Below are positions 26,324 through 35,464 of a stretch of 64,000 nt of DNA, piece after piece; the stretch's first letter is position 1, and every line of letters begins with the position of its first letter. This DNA is from CAYMUC01 sp964471865 (lineage in GTDB: Bacteria > Actinomycetota > Acidimicrobiia > Acidimicrobiales > Ilumatobacteraceae). The notes under the pieces were generated by a model that ran no database searches, was not told where the DNA came from, and saw nothing but the letters and a program-made list of their open reading frames with translations. The position numbers and the translations under genes are program-made. The DNA is taken from contig CAYYHU010000004.1 of the NCBI GenBank assembly GCA_964471865.1, forward strand, positions 1 through 64,000, given 5' to 3'.

Positions 26324-28611
26324 CGAGCGACATCCTCGGCTACCAACCCGAGCGCCATATCTTCGACGAGGCGCTCGACCCTGACGGCCGGGTCCGGCCC
26401 TCGTGGTCACTGGTCGCGCCTGGAGTTCTCGACACGCGACCCGGAGTGCTCGCCCATCGGCGCACGATGCTCGACCGCCTCCTCGAGGCCGAAGGTGCCG
26501 GCCATTTGTTGCATCACAGCCTGCGTCGCGTCGATCCCGACGACACCGACCCTCAGTCCCGCGAGGGAGCCGGACGGCCATGGCTGCTCGACCCGCTGCC
26601 CCTGGTGATCACCGGAGCCGAATTCGAGGCTTTGGCCGCGGCGGTCACCCAACGAGTCCGTCTCCTCGAGGCGGTTCTCACCGACCTCGATTCTGAGGCT
26701 TCGTTACTGACCGCGGGGGTGATCCCTCCGGGCGTCGTCTATGGAACCGCATCGGCGGTCACGACTCTCGCGGGTGGGGTGCGCCCCCGGTGGCTGGTCC
26801 ATACGGCGTTCGATCTGGCCCGCACGGCCTCGGGGTCCTGGCGTCTCGTCGCCGATCACACCGATGTCCCCAGTGGTCTGGCCGCCGCTTTGGTCAATCG
26901 GGCGGCGATGGCTCGCGTCCTGCCCGATGGGGTTCGCCTCGCCGCGGTGACTCCCCCAGGCGACATCGTCGACGATCTGCGAGCCGCACTGGCCCATTGC
27001 GCCCCCGGCCATGCCACGACTCCGCGCACCGTGGTGTTGTCAGCGGGTGTGGATCACCCGGGCCATCTCGAATCCTCGTATCTCGCGACCCGACTCGGAT
27101 ACCACCTCGTCGAGGGTGGTGATCTCGTCGTTCGTCAAGGTCGGGTCTGGTTGCGATCCCTCGACGCGCTCGAACCCGTAGACGTCGTGCTCCGGCGGGT
27201 TCCCGACCCAGGCCTCGATCCGTTGGCCGCTCGGGCCACAGGCACCGCCGGGGTACCGGCGATTTCATGGGCAGCCCATGGCGGTGGCGTCACCCTCGCC
27301 AACAGTCGAGGCTCGCGACTGGCCCAAGAACCGGCTCTGGCGCCCTGGATGGCAGCAGCCGCTCGGCATCTCCTCGGCGAGGATCTCCGCCTCGAACCAC
27401 TGGCACCGGGCGAAACATTGGCTACCACCCCGGTACACGACCCCGAGTCGGATCGGGTGGTTCCCGGACGGGTGGTGGTGCGACTTCATGTCGTGTCCAG
27501 CCCCGACGGATCCGTGGTGATGCCCGGGGGTACCGCCCGGGTTCTGTCGACATCGGCCTCGGGACCCGTGGTCCTCAAGGACCTCTGGGTTCTCGGTGGG
27601 GCCGCCCCGCGGCGACACCGATCTCTGCGCGTCACGCAACCTCAGGTGGATCTCGTCGCGTCGCTACCAAAGCGTTCCGCTGACGCTTTGTACTGGCTGG
27701 GTCGGGGGGCGGAGCGCGCCGAGGTGGCAGCCCGGGCCGCCCGGGTCATCGGCGCCCAACTCGACCAGGATCCCGAACTCGCCGTGCTGGCCGACGGAGC
27801 GTGGGCTCGGGGGGCCATCGCGCTGCTGCGCGCGGCTCGTTCTCTCCCCCACGGCACCGACGAGGACTCCGAATCCGCAATCGACATTCGGTTACGGCGC
27901 GAACTCGAAGCCACTCCGGCCTTCGTCGGGACCCAGATCATGACGCTGGTTCAAGAGGCCGATGCGGTGAGGGAGTATCTCTCGTCCACCACGGCGCGAG
28001 TGCTCGCCCGACTGGCAGCCGATTCGGCCGAATTCACCGATGTCCATCCCGATGTCGACGAACTCGATGTCGTGTTGTCGGATCTCGCGGCATTCAGCGG
28101 TCTCGCGACCGAGAGCATGTTGCGATCGCCGGCGTGGCGGATGATGGATCTCGGCCGCCGACTCGAACGAGGCCTCGCCGTTTTGGGATCGGTCGAAGCC
28201 GCCCTGGGCCACGGGGTCGATCCGGTGGTTCTTCAGACCATCGCCGAATCGGTACTCGCCGCGAACGAAAGCCTGATCGCGTATCGGCGCCGTCACCGTT
28301 CCGATGTCGAACTTCCCACCCTGTTGGCATTGGTACTCCACGACGATGCCAACCCTCGATCACTGGCGTTCCAAGTGGATCGACTGCGTGAACACGTGGC
28401 GGCACTGTCCTGGCCCGAGGGTTCCGGGCTCGTCGATCTCGCTAGTCGAGCCGCCATGTCGACCGCGATGAGTCAGGTCGGCACCACAGCGAATTCCGAT
28501 ATCGGACCGTTCGTCCTCGCGGTGCGCGGCCACCTTCTCGATCTGGGTGAGGCCGTGGTCCAACGGTGGTTCTCCGATCCGGTGAATCCGATGCGGATGC
28601 GACGGCGATGA
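26320..28611 (+). CDS. Fused CP-ATP-grasp and alpha-E protein
   Basis: Two-domain protein of 763 residues. Residues about 1-460 resemble the CP-ATP-grasp type 2 enzyme (TQRVRLLEAVLTDLDSEASL, VLSAGVDHPGHLESSYLATR, VVLKDLWVLGG). From about 450 an alpha-E domain follows (LPKRSADALYWLGRGAERAE and LAFQVDRLREHVAALSWPEG). The ATP-grasp half is more divergent than the stand-alone copy and lacks the clear KPANESGGYGLVIG nucleotide-binding stretch, so it may be a non-catalytic partner (inference). GTG at 26320 overlaps the preceding stop. The stand-alone pair plus the fused pair in one operon suggests a heteromeric complex. Confidence 0.86.
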   Translation: MTSDILGYQPERHIFDEALDPDGRVRPSWSLVAPGVLDTRPGVLAHRRTMLDRLLEAEGAGHLLHHSLRRVDPDDTDPQSREGAGRPWLLDPLPLVITGAEFEALAAAVTQRVRLLEAVLTDLDSEASLLTAGVIPPGVVYGTASAVTTLAGGVRPRWLVHTAFDLARTASGSWRLVADHTDVPSGLAAALVNRAAMARVLPDGVRLAAVTPPGDIVDDLRAALAHCAPGHATTPRTVVLSAGVDHPGHLESSYLATRLGYHLVEGGDLVVRQGRVWLRSLDALEPVDVVLRRVPDPGLDPLAARATGTAGVPAISWAAHGGGVTLANSRGSRLAQEPALAPWMAAAARHLLGEDLRLEPLAPGETLATTPVHDPESDRVVPGRVVVRLHVVSSPDGSVVMPGGTARVLSTSASGPVVLKDLWVLGGAAPRRHRSLRVTQPQVDLVASLPKRSADALYWLGRGAERAEVAARAARVIGAQLDQDPELAVLADGAWARGAIALLRAARSLPHGTDEDSESAIDIRLRRELEATPAFVGTQIMTLVQEADAVREYLSSTTARVLARLAADSAEFTDVHPDVDELDVVLSDLAAFSGLATESMLRSPAWRMMDLGRRLERGLAVLGSVEAALGHGVDPVVLQTIAESVLAANESLIAYRRRHRSDVELPTLLALVLHDDANPRSLAFQVDRLREHVAALSWPEGSGLVDLASRAAMSTAMSQVGTTANSDIGPFVLAVRGHLLDLGEAVVQRWFSDPVNPMRMRRR

Positions 28612-29486
28612 CCGTTTTCGAGGTCCGCCACACCACGACTCATCGCTATGGCGCCGCCATGACCGACGGCTACACCGTGGCGCATCTGTTGGCCCGCGAC
28701 ACCCCCGCACAGCGGGTTCTCGACGTCGACTTGAGGATCGAACCGGCGCCCGACGAGCGCGAAGACCACGTCGATGTCTTCGGTAATCGAGTCGTGCGGC
28801 TGGGAATCCACCATCGACATGACGCCATCACCATCACGAGCACCTCGCGAGTCGAGGTCGACACGCCGAGCATTCCCGAGGTCGCCGGGCTCAGCTGGGA
28901 TGAGGTCGCGGCCGCAGCCACCCGGCTGCGCGGAGCCGAGGCCCGCGAGGTCGGACCCTTTCTCGCAGCGACACCCGCGACACCGAACCTCGATGCCCTC
29001 GACCAACTCATTGCTGCGGTATTCACCCCCGGCCGGGACATCCTCGACACCATCAGGGCACTCACCTCGTTGATCTACACGACCTTCGAGTTCGATCCCG
29101 GCTTCAGCGATGTCACGACCCCTCTGGCCATGGTGATCGACCACCGACGAGGTGTCTGCCAGGACTTCGCCCATCTGATGGTGGCGGCATTGCGTTCTCG
29201 CGGGCTGGCCGTGCGCTACGTGAGCGGCTACCTCGAGACCGATCCCCCATCGGGGCAACCCAAGATGATGGGAAGTGACGCATCCCATGCCTGGTGCGGG
29301 GTCTGGGTGCCCGGCTACGGCTGGATCGACGCCGATCCGACGAATGACCAGGTACCGCCCCGACGTCATGTGACCGTGGGTTGGGGACGCGATTACTTCG
29401 ACGTCACTCCGGTACGCGGTGTGGTCATCGGTCCGGTCGCCGATCAAGAACTCGACGTCGCCGTGGATGTGATCGCCCACACCTGA
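28608..29486 (+). CDS. Transglutaminase-like cysteine protease family protein
   Basis: Protein of 292 residues with the N-terminal beta domain of bacterial transglutaminases (FEVRHTTTHRYGAAMTDGYT) and the catalytic core: Cys in DHRRGVCQDFAHLMVAALR, His in DASHAWCGVWVPGYGWIDADP, and the following Asp. Such proteins are predicted peptidases or amide-bond enzymes. ATG at 28608 overlaps the fused ATP-grasp stop (ATGA). Together the four genes form a tightly coupled unit in which ATP-grasp enzymes would make an amide bond and this protein would cut or transfer it (inference from the published neighbourhood pattern). Confidence 0.9.
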   Translation: MTVFEVRHTTTHRYGAAMTDGYTVAHLLARDTPAQRVLDVDLRIEPAPDEREDHVDVFGNRVVRLGIHHRHDAITITSTSRVEVDTPSIPEVAGLSWDEVAAAATRLRGAEAREVGPFLAATPATPNLDALDQLIAAVFTPGRDILDTIRALTSLIYTTFEFDPGFSDVTTPLAMVIDHRRGVCQDFAHLMVAALRSRGLAVRYVSGYLETDPPSGQPKMMGSDASHAWCGVWVPGYGWIDADPTNDQVPPRRHVTVGWGRDYFDVTPVRGVVIGPVADQELDVAVDVIAHT

Positions 29487-29563
29487 ACGTCGACTCCCGA
29501 TACCGAACGCTTCACAGAGTCTTGGATGTCGAAAGACCGCCGCATCTGAACGACACTGTCGCG

Positions 29564-30319
29564 ATGAACACCGATCCTTTCGATCTCTCCGGAAAAGTGG
29601 CTGTCATCACCGGTGGAAGTCGAGGTCTGGGCCGAGAGATGGCATTGGCCTTCGCGGATCACGGTGCCGATGTCGTGGTGGCGAGTCGCAAGATCGAGGC
29701 CTGTGAAGCGGTTGCGGAAGAGATCCGCCAGCGGGGCCGCCGCGCTCTGGCAGTCGGGTATCACGCGGCCAGTTGGCAGGACGCGGAGCGGCTCTATGAA
29801 ACCTCGTATGCCGAGATGGGCCGTGTGGATGTGCTGGTCAACAATGCCGGTATGTCACCGCTCTATCCGAGCGTGGATGCGATCTCGGAGGAGCTCTACG
29901 ACAAGGTGATGGGGGTCAACCTCAAAGGACCGTTCCGCTTGTCGGCCCTGGTCGGCACTCGTATGGCCGCCGAAGGTGGAGGGTCGATCATCATGGTGTC
30001 CTCGATCGCGTCGACGCGGCCGGGCCCCCAAGAAATCGTGTATGGCACCGCCAAGGCGGGGATCAACAACCTGACCAAAGGGCTCGCTGCAACCTTCGGA
30101 CCCCAGGTCAGAGTGAACTGCATCGCCCCCGGTCCCTTCCTGACCGATATCGCCAAAGCCTGGGACCTCGAGGAGTTCTCGGCTCGAGCTCAGCGAACCA
30201 TCGCGTTGCGTCGCGGCGGCGAGCCCCACGAGATCGTCGGTGCCGCTTTGTATTTCGCCTCCCCAGCGTCGTCGTATACGACCGGTGCCATCCTCGACGT
30301 CGATGGTGGGCCCCTCTGA
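29564..30319 (+). CDS. Short-chain dehydrogenase/reductase
   Basis: NAD(P)-dependent SDR of 251 residues. The cofactor motif is ITGGSRGLGREMA, with the structural NNAG; the active site has MVSSIAS (Ser) and IVYGTAKAGI (Tyr-x3-Lys). VRVNCIAPGPFLTDIA and TGAILDVDGG are typical of the 3-oxoacyl-reductase/gluconate-dehydrogenase-like group. It follows the transglutaminase gene after 77 bp with no apparent SD at the ATG. A separate transcript or read-through is equally possible. The substrate is unknown. Confidence 0.9.
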   Translation: MNTDPFDLSGKVAVITGGSRGLGREMALAFADHGADVVVASRKIEACEAVAEEIRQRGRRALAVGYHAASWQDAERLYETSYAEMGRVDVLVNNAGMSPLYPSVDAISEELYDKVMGVNLKGPFRLSALVGTRMAAEGGGSIIMVSSIASTRPGPQEIVYGTAKAGINNLTKGLAATFGPQVRVNCIAPGPFLTDIAKAWDLEEFSARAQRTIALRRGGEPHEIVGAALYFASPASSYTTGAILDVDGGPL

Positions 30320-30499
30320 CGCCAGAAGGTGAGGGGCGGGCCAGCTCGAATTCATACGGTCTCGCACCGATCCGGTAGGAACTTCGAACCTGATCGACGG
30401 CCCGATTTCGGCCCGAGGCTCGGGGGCTCGACGCCCCGCAGTTGAACGACACCTTGACCAGACCTTGCCGGAACGTGACTTTTCCGGGTCGCAGCGGCG

Positions 30500-30505
30500 T
30501 AGCGT
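30500..30505 (+). promoter_or_regulatory. TAGCGT -10-like box of the MFS gene, leaderless
   Basis: TAGCGT followed by 8 nt and GTG at 30514, no ribosome-binding site. An 11-bp direct repeat CGGAACGTGAC (30469-30479 and 30508-30518) brackets it and could be a regulator site or chance. Confidence 0.4.
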
Positions 30506-30513
30506 GTCGGAAC

Positions 30514-31764
30514 GTGACCGCCACGATCGACGCCTCGCCTACGCGACGACCACTCGCTGGGCGCCGTGAACTCGTGGCGATGATCACCACGGTCATGGCA
30601 TTGACCGCTTTGGCGATCGACCTCATGATGCCGACCTTCGCCGATGTGCGCGCCACCTATGGAATGAATCCGGATTCCTCCGAGGTGGGTTGGATCATCA
30701 CCGTGTTCTTCCTCGGGCTTTCGGTGGGCCCATGGCTGTTCGGACCTGCCTCGGACCGTCACGGACGTCGGACTCCGCTGCTCGTGGGACTCGTGCTCTA
30801 CGCCCTGTGCGCCGTCGCTTCGGCCTTTGCGCCGACGTTCGCGACCATGGTGCTGATCCGCTTCATCTGGGGAATCGTGGCGTCGGGCCCCAGAGCGATC
30901 GCCATGGCGATCATCCGGGATCGGTATTCGGGTGAAGCGATGGCACGCCTGATGTCGATGATCCTGTCGGTGTTCATGTTCGTACCGATCCTGGCTCCGA
31001 GTCTCGGCGCTGCCATCAATGCGGTCTTGCCATGGCAGTTCGTGTTCGCCACGCCCGCAGTTCTCGCCGTGATCCTGCTCCTGTGGACTCGTCGACTTCC
31101 CGAAACCCTGGCCGCGGAGCGCCGCCAGACGATGGACCGCAACGGCCTGCGCCTGGCGATGCGGGCGGCTGCGAACCGCGAGACGATGCTCTACACCTTC
31201 GGTGTGATGTTCCTGTTCGGAGTGATGACCAGCTACCTCGCCGGTTTCGAAGTGGTGCTCCACGACGCGTACGACGCGACCGACGCATTCCCCGTGCTTT
31301 TCGGGTTGCTCGGAATCGCGATGGCCATCGGCATCTACCTGAGCGGTCGGTTCGTCGGCCGGTACGGCCTGACCCGCTGGATGCGGCGACTCGCAGGAGC
31401 CACGATCGCCACGGCAGCGCTCTTCGTCGGGGTCTCCATGATCGGAGACGGCGTTCCGTCTCTGGCGATCCTCGTGGTGGTCCTCGCATTCGTACTGCCT
31501 GTGGTTCAGGGTCTTCTCCCCACCGGCAATGCTGCGGCGATGCTTCCGGTTCCCGAGGTGGCTGGTACGGCCTCGGCACTGATCTCCACCGCCACGATGG
31601 CGGGGGGTGCGATCCTGGGCTCCATCGTGACCGCCCTCTACGACGGCACGGTCCGACCGCTCGCAGTCTCGATCCTGGTGTTCGTGACCCTGGCAGCAGC
31701 GCTGATCGTGAAAGCGACCCGGCTCAGCGACCGGCGAGCAGCGACGGCGTCGACGCCCACCTGA
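30514..31764 (+). CDS. MFS drug exporter, DHA1/Bcr-CflA type
   Basis: Twelve-helix proton-coupled exporter of the Bcr/CflA type, 416 residues. The first helix is VMALTALAIDLMMPTFADVR, the DHA1 loop motif reads GPASDRHGRRTPLLVGLVLY, and the later RFIWGIVASGPRAIAMAIIRD and AGTASALISTATMAGGAILG are typical. GTG at 30514 is chosen because it removes a 24-residue extension without similarity and sits 8 nt behind TAGCGT. The 3' end overlaps the convergent monooxygenase gene by 41 bp. The substrate is unknown. Confidence 0.87.
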   Translation: MTATIDASPTRRPLAGRRELVAMITTVMALTALAIDLMMPTFADVRATYGMNPDSSEVGWIITVFFLGLSVGPWLFGPASDRHGRRTPLLVGLVLYALCAVASAFAPTFATMVLIRFIWGIVASGPRAIAMAIIRDRYSGEAMARLMSMILSVFMFVPILAPSLGAAINAVLPWQFVFATPAVLAVILLLWTRRLPETLAAERRQTMDRNGLRLAMRAAANRETMLYTFGVMFLFGVMTSYLAGFEVVLHDAYDATDAFPVLFGLLGIAMAIGIYLSGRFVGRYGLTRWMRRLAGATIATAALFVGVSMIGDGVPSLAILVVVLAFVLPVVQGLLPTGNAAAMLPVPEVAGTASALISTATMAGGAILGSIVTALYDGTVRPLAVSILVFVTLAAALIVKATRLSDRRAATASTPT

Positions 31765-33253
31765 AGCGCAACACTCCGTCATCGACGGGGCTGTGAGCCA
31801 TCAGCCGCCGATCAGTGGCGAGGTCCTGGGCATTGATCCACGGTTCGCGATCCCCCTGGCGAGGCAGATCACCCATCACCCGAGCGAGATATCCCGGGGA
31901 GAACTCCTGGATCCATGGTCCCAGCGTCATGTCACGGTCACTGGATCGCAACTCGGCCACGGCGATATCAGTACCCGTGGCCCACAGATGGTTCAGGATT
32001 CGACACGCGAAGGTGCTGATCAGATCCGCACGTAGCGTCCAGGATGCATTGACATACCCGAAGACCGACACCAGGTTCGGAACCCCGCTGTAGGCGACTC
32101 CTTTGTACGTCACGGTGGAAGCTGGATCCACAGCCTCTCCGTCCACCATGAGTTCGATCCCGCCCAACATCTGGATCTCGAGTCCGGTGGCCGTCACGAT
32201 CACATCGGCGGGCAGTTCACGGCCTGACCCGAGCCGGATTCCCGTCGGGGTGAAGCGGTCGATGGTGTCGGTTACGACCTCGACGCGGCCCGCCCGGATC
32301 TCCCGGAACAGATCGCCGTCGGGCAACAGACACAGCCGCTGGTCCCAGGGGTCGTAGTCGGGGGTGAAGTCCCGATCGATATCGACATGATCCCCGATCT
32401 CGGCCCGCACGGCATCGAGAAGGCGGCGACGAACCCCTGAGGGATGCGTGCGGGTTCGACGATAGAAGAACTGTTGCAGGCTGGTGTTTTTCAACCGAGT
32501 CAGGGCATACGCCCATCGGCCCGGGAGGATCTCACGTAACCGGTTGGCGATCCGGTCGACACCGGGACGCGCCACCACATAGGTGGGTGACCGTTGAAGC
32601 ATCGTCACCCCGTTGGCCACCGGCGCAATCGAGGGGACCACGGTCATGGCCGTGGCCCCTGACCCCACGACTACCACTCGACGCCCGCTCACATCTAGAT
32701 CTTCGGGCCAGTGTTGGGGATGCACGATCTGACCGAGGAACTCGTCTCGACCTGGGAACTCGGGTTCGTGTCCACGGTCGTAGCGGTAGTAACCCGCGCA
32801 CATCATCACGAACCGACACTCGACCGTGGACACCTCGCCGGTATCGGTGTGGTCGACGGTGAGCGTCCACCGAGCGGTCTCGCTCGACCAGGACGCGGAA
32901 CGGACTCGTCGGTGGTAGGTGATGAGACCGGAGATCCCGAACTCCTCGACGGTCTGGCGCAGATAGGCCATGATCGAGGGCCCATCGGCGATGGCACGCT
33001 CGTGCTCCCAGGGCTTGAAGGAAAAACCCAGGGTGTGCATGTCGGAATCGGAACGGACCCCCGGATAGCGAAAGAGATCCCAGGTGCCGCCGAGATCGTC
33101 TCGGGCCTCGAGAATCCTCACCCGACGATCCGGGCAGCGCGTCCTGAGGTGATAAGCCGCGCTGATTCCCGAAATCCCAGCCCCGATGACGACGACATCG
33201 AAATCATCGTCCTCGACCGCCTCGATTCGGGGGCTGGAAGCGGGCGGGCTCAT
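31724..33253 (-). CDS. Flavin-containing Baeyer-Villiger-type monooxygenase
   Basis: FAD- and NADPH-dependent oxygenase of 509 residues. The N-terminal FAD motif is VVIGAGISGISAAYHL, followed by the class B stretch ARDDLGGTWDLFRYPG. The monooxygenase fingerprint is FLGQIVHPQHWP. The NADPH motif is VVVVGSGATAMTVVPSIA, and the family C-terminal TGLEIQMLGG and YVNASWTLRADL are present. Members oxidise ketones or heteroatoms. The ATG overlaps the stop of the upstream TetR gene (ATGA), so the regulator and the enzyme are co-transcribed. The end overlaps the MFS gene tail-to-tail by 41 bp. Confidence 0.92.
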   Translation of the reverse strand: MSPPASSPRIEAVEDDDFDVVVIGAGISGISAAYHLRTRCPDRRVRILEARDDLGGTWDLFRYPGVRSDSDMHTLGFSFKPWEHERAIADGPSIMAYLRQTVEEFGISGLITYHRRVRSASWSSETARWTLTVDHTDTGEVSTVECRFVMMCAGYYRYDRGHEPEFPGRDEFLGQIVHPQHWPEDLDVSGRRVVVVGSGATAMTVVPSIAPVANGVTMLQRSPTYVVARPGVDRIANRLREILPGRWAYALTRLKNTSLQQFFYRRTRTHPSGVRRRLLDAVRAEIGDHVDIDRDFTPDYDPWDQRLCLLPDGDLFREIRAGRVEVVTDTIDRFTPTGIRLGSGRELPADVIVTATGLEIQMLGGIELMVDGEAVDPASTVTYKGVAYSGVPNLVSVFGYVNASWTLRADLISTFACRILNHLWATGTDIAVAELRSSDRDMTLGPWIQEFSPGYLARVMGDLPRQGDREPWINAQDLATDRRLMAHSPVDDGVLRFRWASTPSLLAGR

Positions 33254-33885
33254 GGCGACGTGGCACTCCGAGACGGTTGATCACCCACGATGACGGTCTC
33301 GAGCCAGTCCATGATGACGTCCACGAGGTCGTTGTCATCGACACGTTCGATGTCCATGTCCACCAGGACGAGGCCGAAGGCATACGCCTGGACGAACGAG
33401 GCCAACGCTCGGGCATCCCGATCGGTGCGCACCAGACCACGCTCCTGCCCGATCAGGACCACCTCGGTGAACGAGTTGATGAGTTCGGTCTGCCTCTTGG
33501 CGACGGCAGCATGCAGTTCGGGACGCGCCACTGCGGAACCGAGAACATTGAGGCGAACCTCGCGAATACCGGCGCGATATCGGTCGACAACAGCCTGAGT
33601 CGCCGCCCTGAACCCCTCGAGCAGCGCGGCTGCATTCGGTGCCGACGTGACGAGCTCGACAAGTTGTGACGTGTCCTCGTTGACACTTCCGAGAAAGCGC
33701 CGCAACTGGGCTTCGACGATCAGACCTTCACGACTGTCGAAGTAGTAGGAGATCATTCCCTGGGTCACGCCGGCGTTGCGAGCGACCTCGACGAGACGGA
33801 CCGCAGGCTCACCGCCACGGTCGATCGCCGCCATCGTGGCGGTGACGATTCGCTCACGAGCATTGTCACTCGGATGCTGCACCAT
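33250..33885 (-). CDS. TetR-family regulator
   Basis: Repressor of 211 residues. The N-terminal helix-turn-helix is visible in RERIVTATMAAIDRGGEPAV and VARNAGVTQGMISYYFDSRE; the rest is the helical ligand-binding domain. The ATG at 33885 is preferred because AGGAGG lies 6 nt upstream; an in-frame start 19 codons earlier lacks one. It overlaps the monooxygenase gene by 4 bp and probably controls that operon in response to its substrate. Confidence 0.9.
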   Translation of the reverse strand: MVQHPSDNARERIVTATMAAIDRGGEPAVRLVEVARNAGVTQGMISYYFDSREGLIVEAQLRRFLGSVNEDTSQLVELVTSAPNAAALLEGFRAATQAVVDRYRAGIREVRLNVLGSAVARPELHAAVAKRQTELINSFTEVVLIGQERGLVRTDRDARALASFVQAYAFGLVLVDMDIERVDDNDLVDVIMDWLETVIVGDQPSRSATSP

Positions 33886-33971
33886 TGCGTCCTCCTGATG
33901 ACCCGCGTAGCACGGATCCCAGCGCCCCACCGTCGTCGTCAAGCCTACTGGGCCTCGTGACGAGTACCGAA

Positions 33972-35024
33972 TCAGTCGGTACCGCTAGCCGAGACCGAGG
34001 TGGTCTCGCCGAGTCCTCGGTCAGAGTCACGATCAGAGCCGTGATCAGAGTCGATCCTGGGCCGTCGATGCCACCGGGTACCGATGATGACAAGGACTGC
34101 CACCACCACTCCCACGGCCACGGTGACGAGGAGCCAGGTCCGAAGGCGCGCCACCAGACTCGAACACCCCGCATCGAGCGCCGCCGACCAGATCGGGTCC
34201 TCGATGAGGCCGGCCATGGCTGGGGGGATGCGGCCGATGAGAACCGCCACCACCCCGGCAAGAACGGCGATGACGAGACCGAGTCGAGCCACATGAGCGG
34301 ACCGCCTCGTGGACGCCGCCACCGCTCCGACAACGGAAAGGACCGCCAGCATCGTCACCAGACCGACACCACGGCGCGTCACCTCGAGAATGCGTCGGGT
34401 CAGATCGACCCAGCTGCCTGCCTCCGCGACGGTGGAACTCGAGTAGACCACCACGAGCCCGGTGTCGTCGTCGAGATCGATCCCGAACGCGTCCTCGAGA
34501 GCCGCGACGTGATCAGCATGTCGCCCGGATGGATCGAGTCGAGGAACGTCGACCTCGCCCAAGAACCCGCTCCGAGTGGCGACATCGAGCGCCGGTTCGA
34601 CCAGAGGGAGAAGATTGATGGCGACATCGCCATCCGCGACATCGACACGAGTCGTCTCACCGTCGTGCTCGATCACCGCCAGCGCCAACTCGTGAGCCTC
34701 GATGATCACCGTGGTGAGCCGATCGTCCAGGGCGCCGCTGCGGATCAATGCGGTCAGTTCTCGAGAGAGAAGTTCCTCGAGGCCTGATCCCGAGGGAACC
34801 GACCCGATCGACGCGATGATCTCGACGGATACCTCGGCGAGTCGATCACCCAAAGCGCCCGATACTTCCGGCGAGGTGACCGTTTCGACCGTCACCTCGG
34901 CGATCTCGTCTGAATCGAGAACGATCGACTCGACCCATTGACCCACCACGGCCACGGGAACGACGATGAACGCCAGCAGACCGAGAACACCGGCAACGAG
35001 TCGTCTCCACCACACTCCAGTCAC
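33972..35024 (-). CDS. Predicted membrane protein with large extracytoplasmic loop
   Basis: Unrecognised membrane protein of 350 residues. One helix near the N-terminus (LVAGVLGLLAFIVVPVAVVG) is followed by about 170 hydrophilic residues, probably outside the cytoplasm. Three more helices follow (VGLVTMLAVLSVVGAVAA, LGLVIAVLAGVVAVLIG, WLLVTVAVGVVVAVLVIIG), ending in a charged Asp/Ser-rich tail. The layout resembles a widespread actinobacterial membrane-protein group without assigned function. The start is GTG at 35024. It lies 86 bp upstream of the TetR gene on the same strand, so read-through is possible. Confidence 0.7.
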   Translation of the reverse strand: MTGVWWRRLVAGVLGLLAFIVVPVAVVGQWVESIVLDSDEIAEVTVETVTSPEVSGALGDRLAEVSVEIIASIGSVPSGSGLEELLSRELTALIRSGALDDRLTTVIIEAHELALAVIEHDGETTRVDVADGDVAINLLPLVEPALDVATRSGFLGEVDVPRLDPSGRHADHVAALEDAFGIDLDDDTGLVVVYSSSTVAEAGSWVDLTRRILEVTRRGVGLVTMLAVLSVVGAVAASTRRSAHVARLGLVIAVLAGVVAVLIGRIPPAMAGLIEDPIWSAALDAGCSSLVARLRTWLLVTVAVGVVVAVLVIIGTRWHRRPRIDSDHGSDRDSDRGLGETTSVSASGTD

Positions 35025-35040
35025 CGATCGATTCCGAAGG

Positions 35041-35095
35041 GTCCCGGGCGCGATGGTCTCATGGATCCTCCCAGTCGCACCGCCTTCGATCTGTG
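35041..35095 (+). repeat. 55-bp sequence duplicated across the assembly gap (left copy)
   Basis: These 55 bases are identical to 35196-35250 on the other side of the N run. Identity that ends exactly at the gap border points to overlapping contig ends (a de Bruijn k-mer of 55) rather than a real repeat. Confidence 0.85.
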
Positions 35096-35195
35096 NNNNN
35101 NNNNNNNNNNNNNNNNNNNNNNNNNNNNNNNNNNNNNNNNNNNNNNNNNNNNNNNNNNNNNNNNNNNNNNNNNNNNNNNNNNNNNNNNNNNNNNN
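35096..35195. other. Assembly gap, 100 N
   Basis: A run of exactly 100 N is a placeholder of unknown length. Because both flanks carry the same 55 bases, the true gap is probably zero and the two copies should be merged. No gene is interrupted. The gene-free stretch 35025-35464 shrinks to about 285 bp after merging and shows nothing else except the lipoprotein promoter region. Confidence 0.95.
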
Positions 35196-35250
35196 GTCCC
35201 GGGCGCGATGGTCTCATGGATCCTCCCAGTCGCACCGCCTTCGATCTGTG
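35196..35250 (+). repeat. 55-bp sequence duplicated across the assembly gap (right copy)
   Basis: Identical to 35041-35095; see that entry. It starts at the first base after the N run. Confidence 0.85.
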
Positions 35251-35464
35251 TCATACCGGCCCCCTCATCAGAGTTCACGACGCGACCTCAGCCTGATCCG
35301 GGCGAGCCCATCAGCCCTGAACGACCGCGAGGAGGTCAGCCTGCCATCCATCGATGCTGGTCTCGATGGCTTCTCAAATGACGAGCGCTGGAATCTACGA
35401 GCGACATGGCCGAAACGCTGAGCGCTACCATTGAAGCCAGTTCGAAGTGAACTCTGTTTTTCGT

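Noticed and set aside
30452..30467. CAGACCTT match before the MFS gene resembling the GntR motif
   Set aside because: Only the right half matches; no symmetry and no functional link to the GntR cluster.
30352..31782. 476-codon open frame antisense to the MFS gene
   Set aside because: The translation is dominated by His, Arg and Glu with no motif, while the plus strand encodes a clear 12-helix transporter.
35041..35250. 55-bp direct repeats as possible attachment sites
   Set aside because: They end precisely at the N run and contain no integrase neighbour; contig-end overlap explains them.
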